Source: Bowmanella pacifica (GTDB lineage Bacteria > Pseudomonadota > Gammaproteobacteria > Enterobacterales > Alteromonadaceae). From it: 64,000 nt of DNA. A program made the position numbers and the translations under genes. Numbering within the stretch: position 1 is the first letter of the stretch; each line of letters opens with the position of its first letter. Shown piece after piece: positions 1 through 8,513 of this stretch. A model generated the notes under the pieces. It worked only from the letters and a program-made list of their open reading frames with translations. It was not told the origin of the DNA and ran no database searches. The stretch covers positions 62,001 to 126,000 of the forward strand of contig NZ_BMLS01000007.1 in NCBI RefSeq assembly GCF_014645355.1. Reading direction: 5' to 3'.

Positions 1-1
1 A

Positions 2-1543
2 CCGCAGTGTTACACAGACCCTGTGGTTAACAGCACGCTCACCACCAACCCCTGCTATGCCTGCCATACCAACAGTAAGCGTCCTAACCTGCTAAACGAT
101 ACCGACGTTCAACAAGCATACAGCTTTCCAGAAAAAGCCCTGCTCAATCCCTGGCTGAATATGTACAAGGACAGGCAAAAACAGATCGCTGCTATCGCAG
201 ACAAGGACATACTTAATTATGTCCGTGAAGATAACTATCTGGATGACAAAGGCGAGATCAAGTTGGCGCAGCGTTTAACCAAGCAAGCGCTGGCCTTTGA
301 TCAAAATAACAATGGCAGGTGGGATGGCTATCTACCGGATAGTTATTTTAACTTTGACCAGCAAGGTTTTGATCGCAGCCCCGCAGGGGAATATACAGGC
401 TGGCGCAGCTATGCCTATTACCCTATGCCGGGCAGTTTTATGCCCACTAATGGCTCAACCGACGATGTCAGTATTCGACTGGCCGAGGTACTACGCCAAA
501 ACGAGCAAGGTCAGTTTGACCTGACTGTATATAAAACCAATTTAGCCATAGTTGAGGCCCTGATCCGCGAGCAGGATATCCCCATCGACCCGGTGGATGA
601 ACACCTCTTTAGCGTGGATTTGGACAAAGACGGTCAGCTAGGTATGGCCAGTAAGGTGAAATACGACTGGGCACCGTTAGAAAAACGCTGGATGAGCTAT
701 GTAGGTAAAGCCAGGCTGGCACAAAAGAACGGCGATTTACACCTGGCCGCCAAGCTTTTCCCTGAAGGCACTGAGTTTTTGCATTCAGTGCGCTACCTGG
801 ATGTCAATGCGCAGCAACAGATAGCCATGGCACCCCGTATGAAGGAGCTGCGTTACGCCCGTAAAGACCAGTGGCTGACCTACTATCAATTAGAAGTTAT
901 CGTAGCCGATGAGATTAAAGAACGTCATGACTTCCCCAGTCGCACTAAATTGCTACGCGGTGACGCCGAACGGGGCGTGCAAATTGCTCAGGGCTGGACC
1001 TATCAGGGGTTTATTGAAGATAAGCAAGGCGAACTGCGCCCACAAACCTTTGAAGAGCATGGTACTTGTGCCGGTTGTCACAGCGGCATGGGGGCCTTAG
1101 TAGACACCACCCTGTCCTTCTACCGTAAGTTGCCTGCAGATAACTTCCAGCAAGGCTGGTATCACTGGCAGCAAAAATCCCTGGCTGGATTGCCAGAACC
1201 CAGACGTGAAAGCGACGGTGAATACGAATACAGCTATTACCTCAAGCAAAACCCTACCGGCGATGAATTCCGCGCTAATCAGGAAGTGCAGGATAAGTTC
1301 TTTGATAGCAAGGGCCGCCCCAAAGCTGCCATGTTCGCCCGTCTCAATCAGGACATATCCACCTTGCTGATGCCAAGCATTGAGCGAGCCTTAGCTTTGA
1401 ACAAGGCCTACAAGCTTATCGTTGACGAACAGAGCTTTCATCAGGGACGCGATGCCGTGCTAGCCCCCCTTGATAAGGTGTTGCACAAACAAGTTGAAGC
1501 TAACCAGCCCACCGGTATCAAAGATATTCTCAGTGCATTTTAA
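2..1543 (+). CDS. Periplasmic dihaem c-type cytochrome-like protein, 5' end missing
   Basis: The reading frame is open to the left edge of the window, so the true start and any signal peptide lie outside; a GTG at 23 is only an internal codon or fallback start. Two CxxCH haem-binding motifs are visible, CYACH at 53-67 and CAGCH at 1067-1081, which implies covalent c-type haem and export to the periplasm. Between them are two Asp/Asn-rich loops resembling calcium-binding DxNxNG and DxDxDG loops (299-328 and 617-643). I do not recognise the family by name. A role in electron transfer is inferred from the haem motifs only. A lipoprotein phosphoesterase follows in the same direction after 161 bp. 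Good confidence that this is a real gene; low confidence about its function. Confidence 0.8.
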   Translation, partial: PQCYTDPVVNSTLTTNPCYACHTNSKRPNLLNDTDVQQAYSFPEKALLNPWLNMYKDRQKQIAAIADKDILNYVREDNYLDDKGEIKLAQRLTKQALAFDQNNNGRWDGYLPDSYFNFDQQGFDRSPAGEYTGWRSYAYYPMPGSFMPTNGSTDDVSIRLAEVLRQNEQGQFDLTVYKTNLAIVEALIREQDIPIDPVDEHLFSVDLDKDGQLGMASKVKYDWAPLEKRWMSYVGKARLAQKNGDLHLAAKLFPEGTEFLHSVRYLDVNAQQQIAMAPRMKELRYARKDQWLTYYQLEVIVADEIKERHDFPSRTKLLRGDAERGVQIAQGWTYQGFIEDKQGELRPQTFEEHGTCAGCHSGMGALVDTTLSFYRKLPADNFQQGWYHWQQKSLAGLPEPRRESDGEYEYSYYLKQNPTGDEFRANQEVQDKFFDSKGRPKAAMFARLNQDISTLLMPSIERALALNKAYKLIVDEQSFHQGRDAVLAPLDKVLHKQVEANQPTGIKDILSAF

Positions 1544-1551
1544 TCGCTCCC

Positions 1552-1578
1552 GGGCTGGCCTTGAGCAAAGGTCAGCCC
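1552..1578 (+). terminator. Hairpin downstream of the cytochrome-like gene
   Basis: GGGCTGGCC (1552-1560) and GGTCAGCCC (1570-1578) form a nine-pair stem with one G-U pair, nine bases after the stop codon. No clear U tract follows, so it may be a weak terminator or only an mRNA-stabilising hairpin. Confidence 0.3.
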
Positions 1579-1704
1579 TAACCGATATTTGTCCACCCTC
1601 AAACCAATGATCAAAAAACATTCAAACAACCTTCGTATTGATTAAATAAAAGCGTCATCAACGGCTGTTGTGATCTATGGCTTTTAACCTTCAGGAAACA
1701 CAAG

Positions 1705-3699
1705 ATGCCAACGGCAATAAAAACAAACACATTACTTCGTCCATTTATATGCGGCCTTGTTGCTGCCGCACTCAGTGCCTGTGGTGGCTCAGACTACGAC
1801 ACCCCTTCGCCACCGGCTACCCAAACGCCGGCGCCGGAACCTACGCCCCAACCCACAACCCCAAATAAATTTGTACTCGGTTTACTCCCAGATACCCAAG
1901 GTGGCACCGATGCGCAAGGTCAGGCCCATGTGGCCATGCATCCGATGAGTGAAGTATTAAAACATCAGGCCGGAAAAGGCGTGAATATGGTTATCGCCCT
2001 GGGCGACCTGACAGATAAAGGCAGCACAGTAGAATTTGACGAGTGGATGTCTGTAGCCCGTCAATATCGTGAGCAAGGCATTGAATTTCTGCCGGTAATG
2101 GGCAATCACGAAACCAGTTACGCCTATACCGTGCAATGGATAGACAATATGCGTGAGTTTATCCCGGAGGATGCCGTTCATATGCCCGGCTATGAATGGG
2201 TGAACTACTACGTAGTACGGGACAATGTGCTGGTTATTGGCTTGGCCTATTACAATCTGCCTATTGCATTCCAGTGGATAAAAGACACTGTGCTTAGCCT
2301 TGAGGACCAGATTGAGCATATTGTGGTAGCCAGTCACGATGGACTCATTGGTGCCAAATACGGTCAAACCCGTGAGCAGATTGTCGATGGCACCAAAGAT
2401 GATGGTTGGGTATACGATGTACAGCCGCAGATTCGCCAGTTTTTCGCCGAGCACGATGTAATCTACGTGCAAGGCCATGAGCATCAATACCAGCGCTCGC
2501 TGATCACTGCCAAAACCACCCTCACTACCCTGCCCTCGGGTTCCACGCCCACAGGTGGGAATTATAAAATGGGCGCTTACACCCAAATCATGGCCGGTAA
2601 TGCCTCATATAAAGGCTACGAATACCGCTATGGTGAGCGTGAGCTGGTGCAGATGGTGGTGGCACAAAAAAATGCCACCTATGACAAAGGCTCAGAGCAT
2701 TTTGATGTTAATTCCAGCCTGCTCACCTTCACAGGCCCCAGAGTGGATTACCAAAGCTATGCCGCGCCTCATACTGCCAAGAGCAATAATGCGGACCAAC
2801 AGTTCAGTGCCAACTGGTATCTGATGGACAAGTTCTCACGCAGCAACAATCGCTGTGAAACTATGATCTACCCCAATTCCATTCACCATGACACCCGCCC
2901 GGTATTGGTGTTCCAGACCCAATATCTGACCACAGACTGTTACGCTGAGGATGGTACCTTTGCCCGCCTGATCGGCGGCAGCAACGATACCTTCAACCGC
3001 ACTGATACCCGCACCCGTAGCATGTCGTATACCCCAGGAATCAGCCGCGCAGAGAGCCTGATGGACTTAACGCGTCTGGCTTACCAATGGCTGTTTATCG
3101 CCCATGAGTCCTGGACGCCTAACCTGAATAGCCCATTACGCGTTATCCCCGATGACGCAGAGGATGAGTTGTTGATCCCTGAGACCACTATTGACCTAAA
3201 AGAACATGTCACTTTAAGTTGGCTGGATAAAACCACCGATACGGCCACAGATCGCTTGATTATCAGTGGTACTCAAAATCAAACCGGGCGCTATCAAAGC
3301 GCATACGGCGCGCCTAAAGATATTCAAAGCGAAAACGGCCTACCCATGTCACACACCGATGGCAGCCACAAGCCACCGGTCGCCCTGCCAACCTCGGCAA
3401 AACAAAGTTGGGATATCAGCAATGCTAAAGCCGACAGCTACGTCGTGCAGTTTACCGGCCCGGATAACCTGCAGACTGACAAGCTGATACTGGCAACAGT
3501 ACAGGACGGCCAATGGCAACCACTGGCCACTGCCGACTGCGTGATTGAGCAAAGCTGGCATGCAGACTGGCTGACAAGCATGCCTGCCCGCGGCGCTGGC
3601 TGCGAGAACCAACCATTGGTTGGTATTGATAAAACCTACGGCAATCGTTGGTGGGCGGTGCTTAACGCTGATGTTGAACTGGCGCTGATTAACCGCTAA
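1705..3699 (+). CDS. Lipoprotein metallophosphoesterase (calcineurin-like)
   Basis: A 664-aa protein with a lipoprotein signal: a hydrophobic stretch ending in the lipobox LSAC with the lipidated Cys at residue 26. A Pro/Thr-rich linker (about 31-54) follows, as is common for surface- or outer-membrane-anchored enzymes. The catalytic domain shows the dimetal phosphoesterase motifs: PDTQ near 62-65, GDLTDKG at 100-106, GNHE at 133-136, then SHDG and GHEHQ further on. The family hydrolyses phosphomonoesters or diesters; the substrate cannot be read from the sequence. The C-terminal half (about 330-664) has no motif I recognise. The start is the ATG at 1705, because the signal peptide begins right after it. 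It may share transcription with the cytochrome-like gene upstream. Confidence 0.85.
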   Translation: MPTAIKTNTLLRPFICGLVAAALSACGGSDYDTPSPPATQTPAPEPTPQPTTPNKFVLGLLPDTQGGTDAQGQAHVAMHPMSEVLKHQAGKGVNMVIALGDLTDKGSTVEFDEWMSVARQYREQGIEFLPVMGNHETSYAYTVQWIDNMREFIPEDAVHMPGYEWVNYYVVRDNVLVIGLAYYNLPIAFQWIKDTVLSLEDQIEHIVVASHDGLIGAKYGQTREQIVDGTKDDGWVYDVQPQIRQFFAEHDVIYVQGHEHQYQRSLITAKTTLTTLPSGSTPTGGNYKMGAYTQIMAGNASYKGYEYRYGERELVQMVVAQKNATYDKGSEHFDVNSSLLTFTGPRVDYQSYAAPHTAKSNNADQQFSANWYLMDKFSRSNNRCETMIYPNSIHHDTRPVLVFQTQYLTTDCYAEDGTFARLIGGSNDTFNRTDTRTRSMSYTPGISRAESLMDLTRLAYQWLFIAHESWTPNLNSPLRVIPDDAEDELLIPETTIDLKEHVTLSWLDKTTDTATDRLIISGTQNQTGRYQSAYGAPKDIQSENGLPMSHTDGSHKPPVALPTSAKQSWDISNAKADSYVVQFTGPDNLQTDKLILATVQDGQWQPLATADCVIEQSWHADWLTSMPARGAGCENQPLVGIDKTYGNRWWAVLNADVELALINR

Positions 3700-3709
3700 T
3701 CAAATACAA

Positions 3710-3733
3710 AATAGGGTAAGGGACTACCCTATT
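3710..3733. terminator. Bidirectional hairpin between convergent genes
   Basis: AATAGGGTA (3710-3718) pairs perfectly with TACCCTATT (3725-3733). It lies between the phosphoesterase stop and the convergent miaE, and overlaps the last miaE codons. U tracts are short on both strands. Confidence 0.5.
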
Positions 3734-4490
3734 GTTCAATAAAGCTGCCACTGTGAAAACGCAGTTCAGTATCCGGGCTGCTGATCAGCTCAGCCTCGAC
3801 CAGACCGAAATGTTGGACTCGGGCGCTTATATCGTCACCGGCAATTTTCTCAGCCAGAGTCAGATAATCCTGAAAATGCCGGGCTTCACTGCGTAGCAGA
3901 GAAACATAAAAATCACCCAGCTCTTTATCCATATAAGGTGCCAGAGCCGCAAAACGCTCACAGGAACGGGCCTCAATATAAGCACCGCAAATCAGCTTAT
4001 CCACCAGTCGTGCTGGTTCATGGTTACGCACCTGCTGCATCAGCCCCTTGGCATAGCGACCGGCACTTAAGTTTTCATAGGCAATGCCGCGCTGGTCAAG
4101 AAATTCCATGACCTGTTGAAAATGATGCAACTCTTCTTTGATAAGCAGTACCATTTTGTCGATCAGTTCATCACCGAAGGCAAACTCCGTCTTACTGATA
4201 AGCTTTTTGGATAATCCCGACTGATAGCCGCTAAAGTCGCCACTGCCAATACGTCGATAAACATAGTCCTCATAAGGCTTAAGCCAGGCCAATAAGGCAT
4301 CAGCGCTTTCCTTTTCCACCGCATAAGTGCGAATCAACCACATGGCGGTTTGGGCCGCCTTCAACTCGCAATTAGCGTGATCAATAAGAAGGATCGGCAA
4401 ACTTTTCGGCTTAGCCGCCTCATCTAGCCAGGCTTGCGGGGTGGTATTGTGCAAAAATCCATGAATGGGTTGTAACAGACTATTCAACAT
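3729..4490 (-). CDS. miaE: tRNA 2-methylthio-N6-isopentenyladenosine-37 hydroxylase MiaE
   Basis: MiaE is a non-haem diiron monooxygenase that hydroxylates the ms2i6A37 base of tRNAs reading codons that start with U. The protein matches the family along its length: TPQAW near the N-terminus, then LLIDHANCELKAAQTAMWLI, and the ferritin-like ligand segments KEELHHFQQVME and RSEARHFQDYL that supply Glu and His ligands. I chose the ATG at 4490 over the upstream in-frame ATG at 4502, because distance to the conserved TPQAW then matches E. coli MiaE. The gene converges on the phosphoesterase and stands alone on this strand. Confidence 0.92.
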   Translation of the reverse strand: MLNSLLQPIHGFLHNTTPQAWLDEAAKPKSLPILLIDHANCELKAAQTAMWLIRTYAVEKESADALLAWLKPYEDYVYRRIGSGDFSGYQSGLSKKLISKTEFAFGDELIDKMVLLIKEELHHFQQVMEFLDQRGIAYENLSAGRYAKGLMQQVRNHEPARLVDKLICGAYIEARSCERFAALAPYMDKELGDFYVSLLRSEARHFQDYLTLAEKIAGDDISARVQHFGLVEAELISSPDTELRFHSGSFIEQ

Positions 4491-4863
4491 AAATAACAGC
4501 ATCCGGAATCCAACCTGGGCATTTTACCCGGTTTTAAGCCCCGAAGCAGGTGAAAACGACCTGACAACGGCTCCCCCCGGAAAAGCCGCCATCTAAGTCA
4601 CTGGGTAATTAACGCAGTTTATTCTCCCCGAACAAGACTGTACATTTTTCACCCAAACCAGCTATTCAGCGCCCTGCTAAGGCTTAAGTTCAAAAAGTAA
4701 CCATCTGAAAAATAGAGGATTATTTTGTACATAAAATAAACTATTGACGAATTCGGTCTGGTCACAGAAACTAATGTTAAATTAATGTTAAGGCATTAAT
4801 TCATTCCCCGCCTTAACGTCGGGACCAACGTAGCAAACGCCAATGCGCTAAGTGAGGTAGATT
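4491..4863. other. Intergenic region between divergent miaE and the Yip1-like gene
   Basis: About 370 bp with no plausible gene. It should hold the two divergent promoters. It is AT-rich toward the right and contains a tandem nine-base repeat (4772-4791) upstream of the Yip1-like gene. I found no confident -35/-10 pair. Confidence 0.6.
4772..4791 (+). promoter_or_regulatory. Tandem TAATGTTAA half-sites with 11-bp period
   Basis: TAATGTTAA occurs at 4772-4780 and again at 4783-4791. The 11-bp period places the copies on the same face of the helix, a layout typical of OmpR/PhoB-family response-regulator sites. The match is to layout, not to a known consensus. The site lies about 75 bp before the Yip1-like start codon. 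Confidence 0.35.
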
Positions 4864-5463
4864 ATGATCCTGAACCATCTATGGGGTCTTTATGCTCACC
4901 CCAAGGAAGAATGGCAGACCATTGAAAAACGTCATGAAAGTCTAACATACAGCCTGACCCACATTCTTATCGTGGCCTTAATTCCCGCGATTACCGCTTA
5001 CTACTCTGCCGCCCATTTAGGCTGGAGTATCGGTGTCGGCGATGTCATTAAACTTACCGAACAAAGTGCCATGATGATGAGCATAGGTATGTACCTGGCT
5101 TTGGTTGCCGGCGTGCTTGGTCTGGCTTATCTGGTGCACTGGATGGCACAAACCTTTGATGCTAAACCATCCTTTACTCAATCACTGGAGTTGGCAGCCT
5201 ATACCGCTACACCGCTGTTTATGGTCGGTTTTGCGGCGCTGTATCCCGTTCTGTGGTTTGTGATGATGATAGGTTTAGCCGGATTAACCTACTCGGTTTA
5301 TCTACTTTATTCCGGTGTTCCTATTATTATGAAAATTCCGGAAGAAAAAGGCTTTATCTATGCCAGTTCGGTAGTGACCTGTGGACTCGTGCTCTTGGTG
5401 ATTATAATGGCCGCTTCCGTGATCCTCTGGAGCATGGGATTCGGGCCTGAATATATGACCTGA
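4864..5463 (+). CDS. Yip1-family integral membrane protein
   Basis: A 199-aa protein with about five hydrophobic segments (near 33-50, 73-97, 113-145, 147-157 and 168-190) and the N-terminal signature HLWGLYAHPKEEWQTIEK typical of bacterial Yip1/DUF1282 proteins, which begin with a short cytoplasmic helix carrying the P-x-x-x-W motif. Inner-membrane location is expected; no biochemical function is established that I can name. A strong terminator follows within 30 bp, and the possible tandem operator lies upstream, so it is probably a single-gene, regulated unit. Confidence 0.8.
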   Translation: MILNHLWGLYAHPKEEWQTIEKRHESLTYSLTHILIVALIPAITAYYSAAHLGWSIGVGDVIKLTEQSAMMMSIGMYLALVAGVLGLAYLVHWMAQTFDAKPSFTQSLELAAYTATPLFMVGFAALYPVLWFVMMIGLAGLTYSVYLLYSGVPIIMKIPEEKGFIYASSVVTCGLVLLVIIMAASVILWSMGFGPEYMT

Positions 5464-5486
5464 AACTAACCCATAGTCAAAAGTAA

Positions 5487-5514
5487 AAAAGCCACCTGCT
5501 GAGGTGGCTTTTAT
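5487..5514 (+). terminator. Rho-independent terminator after the Yip1-like gene
   Basis: GCCACCT (5491-5497) and AGGTGGC (5502-5508) form a short-loop stem, flanked by an A run upstream and TTTT downstream, so it can work in both directions. Confidence 0.85.
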
Positions 5515-5730
5515 GTTCAGGGATGAACGGTATGCCGTGAGTTCATGGATGAACTAGAACGGCGATGTTCAGGGATGAACGGGCAGAAAAGTTGCTCCTG
5601 CATTTTCTGCACTTCCACCGTCCCTGGTGGTCGGCAGAAAAGTTGCTCCTGCATTTTCTGCACTTCCACCGTCCCTGGTGGTCGTATACCGTGAGTTCAT
5701 GGATGAACTGGAACGGCGATATTCAACAAC
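5514..5730. repeat. Mosaic intergenic repeat element
   Basis: The gap between the Yip1-like gene and purF is built of repeated modules. An outer module containing CCGTGAGTTCATGGATGAAC appears at about 5534-5555 and again at 5689-5709, each followed by a near-identical GAACGGCGAT tail. A GTTCAGGGATGAAC module appears at about 5515-5528 and 5567-5580. These modules are self-complementary (GTTCAT/ATGAAC). In the middle sits the tandem 51-bp repeat listed separately. This looks like a chromosomal interspersed repeat family rather than a gene, although the 51-bp period keeps a reading frame open by chance. Confidence 0.8.
5582..5683. repeat. Two exact tandem copies of a 51-bp unit
   Basis: Copies occupy 5582-5632 and 5633-5683 and appear identical. 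Each unit carries two hairpins: GCAGAAAA paired with TTTTCTGC, and CCACC paired with GGTGG. Confidence 0.9.
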
Positions 5731-5735
5731 CAGTA

Positions 5736-7256
5736 TTAGGCTTCACCGTCCAGGTTGTGGATTTCCAGATTGCATAATTCCATCTGACCTTTTTTATGTT
5801 TCGCATTGTCATTGCGTAACAATTCCAGTCGGTTCAGATAGTCCTGATCCACATCACCGGTAATATACTCACCATCAAACACTGAGGTCTCAAAGCGAAC
5901 GATTTCCGGGTTCTCTTCACGAACCGCTTCCACCAAATCTTCGATATCCTGAAAGATTAGTCCGTCGGCTTTAATCAACTCGCAAATTTCATCAATTTCG
6001 CGACCATGGGCAATCAACTCATTGGCGGACGGCATATCGATACCATACACGTTGGGGAAACGAATCTCTGGCGCGGCAGAAGCGAAATAAACCTTCTTCG
6101 CACCTGATTCGCGAGCCATGGTAATAATCTGCTCGGACGTGGTACCACGCACGATAGAATCATCTACCAGCAACACGTTCTTGCCTGCAAATTCAGAAGA
6201 GATTGCATTGAGCTTACGACGTACGGATTTTTTACGCTGGGTTTGTCCTGGCATGATAAAGGTACGACCGATATAACGGTTCTTCACATAGCCCTGACGA
6301 TACGGAAGGTCTAGCTCCTGAGCGATTTGCAGTGCGATATCATTGGAGGTTTCCGGGATTGGAATCACCACATCAATATCTAAATCAGCCCACTCACGAG
6401 CAATTTTCTGCCCCAGTTTACGCCCCATATTCACTCGTGAAGCGTATACCGAAATGCCGTCGATAAAGGAGTCAGGACGAGCAAAATATACAAATTCAAA
6501 AATACAGGGGGAATGGCTGGGGTGGTCGGCACATTGCTGCGTAAACAGCTGACCGTCTTCGGTCACATAAATGGCTTCGCCAGGGGCAACGTCACGAATA
6601 AAGGTAAAGCCCACTACATCCAGCGCAACGCTCTCAGAGGCCACCATGTACTCGTCACCAAACTCGGTTTCGCGCTTACCCAGCGCCAGAGGGCGGATAC
6701 CATGGGGGTCGCGAAATGCCACCATACCGTTACCTATAATAGCCGCCACTACGGCATAGGCGCCTTTAATCTTACGATGAACGCGGCTAACTGCATTGAA
6801 GACATCCTGAGGATCTAACGTCAGTCCAGAGCCTTCCTGTAATTCGTGAGCGAAGATGTTTAACAGCAACTCAGAATCAGAGGTAGTGTTAATATGGCGA
6901 CGGGCAATACGGAACACCTCTTCTTCCAACTCGTGGGCGTTGGTCAGGTTGCCATTGTGGGCAAAGGCAATACCAAAGGGAGAGTTCACATAGAAAGGTT
7001 GGGCTTCCGCTGAGCTTGATGAGCCGGCAGTTGGGTAACGGGCATGACCGATACCAAAGTTCCCTGTCAGACGCTGCATATGGCGGCTATGGAACACATC
7101 CCGAACCAATCCATTGGCCTTACGCAAGTTGAACATGCCATCGTCTACTGTGACGATACCAGCAGCATCCTGCCCACGGTGCTGCAATACAGTCAATCCA
7201 TCATATAAAGCCTGATTGACCGGGCCTTTACCCACGATACCTACGATACCACACAT
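5736..7256 (-). CDS. purF: Amidophosphoribosyltransferase
   Basis: PurF catalyses the first committed step of purine synthesis: PRPP plus glutamine to 5-phosphoribosylamine. The 506-aa length is standard. It begins with MCGIVGIVG, so Cys2 becomes the N-terminal nucleophile of the glutaminase domain after Met removal. The glutaminase half includes [16 protein letters not shown] and HNGNL. The phosphoribosyltransferase half (from about 270) has the PRPP loop [14 protein letters not shown]. It is the last gene of the cvpA-purF pair, 47 bp after cvpA, as in E. coli. Its 3' end borders the mosaic repeat, and I saw no obvious intrinsic terminator. Confidence 0.97.
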   Translation of the reverse strand: MCGIVGIVGKGPVNQALYDGLTVLQHRGQDAAGIVTVDDGMFNLRKANGLVRDVFHSRHMQRLTGNFGIGHARYPTAGSSSSAEAQPFYVNSPFGIAFAHNGNLTNAHELEEEVFRIARRHINTTSDSELLLNIFAHELQEGSGLTLDPQDVFNAVSRVHRKIKGAYAVVAAIIGNGMVAFRDPHGIRPLALGKRETEFGDEYMVASESVALDVVGFTFIRDVAPGEAIYVTEDGQLFTQQCADHPSHSPCIFEFVYFARPDSFIDGISVYASRVNMGRKLGQKIAREWADLDIDVVIPIPETSNDIALQIAQELDLPYRQGYVKNRYIGRTFIMPGQTQRKKSVRRKLNAISSEFAGKNVLLVDDSIVRGTTSEQIITMARESGAKKVYFASAAPEIRFPNVYGIDMPSANELIAHGREIDEICELIKADGLIFQDIEDLVEAVREENPEIVRFETSVFDGEYITGDVDQDYLNRLELLRNDNAKHKKGQMELCNLEIHNLDGEA

Positions 7257-7303
7257 GCAAGTTACCTATATTTTCCAGCGCATCTTGCCAAAGGCGTCGA
7301 TGC

Positions 7304-7789
7304 TCAAGGGTTTAAGAAACTGGAATGGTTCTGCAGGTATTCGAAGAACCATTCGATGACAATACTGAATTCTGGGATAAGGATGGACTGCTGCCACCAC
7401 TGTGCCTGGCCAAAGCCGGTAAACGCGTCCATAAAAAACAATAGTGCACTGACCACCAGCGCACCACGCAGTAGGCCAAATACCGCTCCCAAAGCACGAT
7501 CAGTGCCCGACAAGCCGGTGTATTGGACCATCTGGCCAATAAGATAGTTTAACAGGCCGCCTAAAATCAGCGTGGCAACAAACAAAATTGCGATAGCAGC
7601 GCCGTTACGCAGTACCTGGTCGGAAATATTATCCAGATAGACCGCTAAATCGGCATAAAACTGACTGGAAACAAAAAAAGCGGCAAACCAAACGGCGAGG
7701 GAGACAGCCTCCTTGACGAAGCCCCGAACCAGGCTAATCAAAGTAGAAAGCAGGATGATGCCGATAATGCAGTAGTCGATCCAGTTCAT
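7304..7789 (-). CDS. cvpA: CvpA family inner-membrane protein
   Basis: A 161-aa protein with four predicted membrane helices and the typical opening MNWIDYCIIGIILLSTLISL followed by RGFVKEAVSL. CvpA is needed for colicin V production in E. coli and more generally linked to envelope homeostasis; its molecular activity is unsettled. It sits directly upstream of purF, the conserved arrangement. The separate terminator at the end of dedD suggests cvpA-purF has its own promoter in 7790-7881. I could not see a classical PurR box there. Confidence 0.93.
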   Translation of the reverse strand: MNWIDYCIIGIILLSTLISLVRGFVKEAVSLAVWFAAFFVSSQFYADLAVYLDNISDQVLRNGAAIAILFVATLILGGLLNYLIGQMVQYTGLSGTDRALGAVFGLLRGALVVSALLFFMDAFTGFGQAQWWQQSILIPEFSIVIEWFFEYLQNHSSFLNP

Positions 7790-7881
7790 GCCGTTAATCG
7801 ATGGAAAAATGCCGCGCGCATTCTAGCAGAAGCCAGTTTGAAAATCTTCTTTATTACGTGCTTTAGCGAGAGAATGCCAAG

Positions 7882-7915
7882 GTCTGAAAAAACAAAGGGC
7901 TGAATCATTCAGCCC
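7882..7915 (-). terminator. Terminator overlapping the dedD stop codon
   Basis: On the minus strand AGGGCTGAA, a three-base loop and TTCAGCCCT are followed by TTGTTTTTTC. The hairpin includes the dedD stop codon, so it separates the accD-folC-dedD transcript from cvpA-purF. Confidence 0.7.
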
Positions 7916-8507
7916 TGAATTTGGTTATTTTACCCTGCAAAGACGTCAGCTCTTTGAGGTGTGGTAAGGCTTTGTCCAGCTTATCACGTTGTAAGTCCGG
8001 CCCAACAAAGACTTTGGTCAACTCCCCTGCACTGGTTTTAATCTTACGACTAAAAGTGCGATAACCAGCCGCTTCCAGTTTATCGGTCAGTTCCTTAACA
8101 TTCTTCTGGTGACGAAAACTGCCCAACTGTACTACCCAGCCGGCAGTAACAGTCTCAGGTTCACTGACAGGGGCCGATTCGGCCTGTGCCACCGGCGGCG
8201 CGTGCGCGTCGACAGGCTCATCGCTGGCAACGCTTTCTACAGGGTCATCCAACGCTACATCTTCCACCACTTCCACAGTGCGACTAACGCGTTCACGAAC
8301 CTCGTCGATAGGAAAAGACTCAGTCTCTGACACTGGTTCCTGTGCAGGACGTGGTGGTACCGGCAAAAAGGTATCTTTATGGGAGACCTTCTCTCCATCT
8401 AGCAGGTCCGGCAGAAAAATCACCGCCAGCGCGACCAGGATAATGGTACCCACCAGGCGATTCTGGAATGCTGAAGACAAAACTACCTCCCCCGACTTGG
8501 CTGTCAA
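7905..8507 (-). CDS. dedD: SPOR-domain cell-division protein DedD
   Basis: A 200-aa bitopic protein. A short cytoplasmic N-terminus is followed by one membrane helix (about 15-33, GTIILVALAVIFLPDLL), a Pro/Glu/Val-rich linker, and a C-terminal SPOR domain (about 120-200) with WVVQLGSFRHQKNVKELTDKL and TKVFVGPDL. SPOR domains bind denuded glycan strands at the division septum, and DedD supports constriction in E. coli. It lies 6 bp after folC in the conserved accD-folC-dedD order. The start is the ATG just before the helix. Confidence 0.9.
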   Translation of the reverse strand: MTAKSGEVVLSSAFQNRLVGTIILVALAVIFLPDLLDGEKVSHKDTFLPVPPRPAQEPVSETESFPIDEVRERVSRTVEVVEDVALDDPVESVASDEPVDAHAPPVAQAESAPVSEPETVTAGWVVQLGSFRHQKNVKELTDKLEAAGYRTFSRKIKTSAGELTKVFVGPDLQRDKLDKALPHLKELTSLQGKITKFRAE

Positions 8508-8513
8508 ATGGGT

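Noticed and set aside
1957-2586. 209-aa minus-strand ORF inside the phosphoesterase gene
   Set aside because: The plus-strand frame has clear catalytic motifs and a lipobox; the antisense frame has none.
5582-5683. CRISPR-like repeat
   Set aside because: Only two copies, directly adjacent with no spacers, and no cas genes nearby.
5565-5863. Open reading frames across the tandem 51-bp repeats
   Set aside because: They stay open only because 51 is a multiple of three. They overlap purF antisense and have no start signal or family pattern.
7790-7904. PurR operator before cvpA-purF
   Set aside because: I found no match to the ACGCAAACGTTTTCGT-like consensus.
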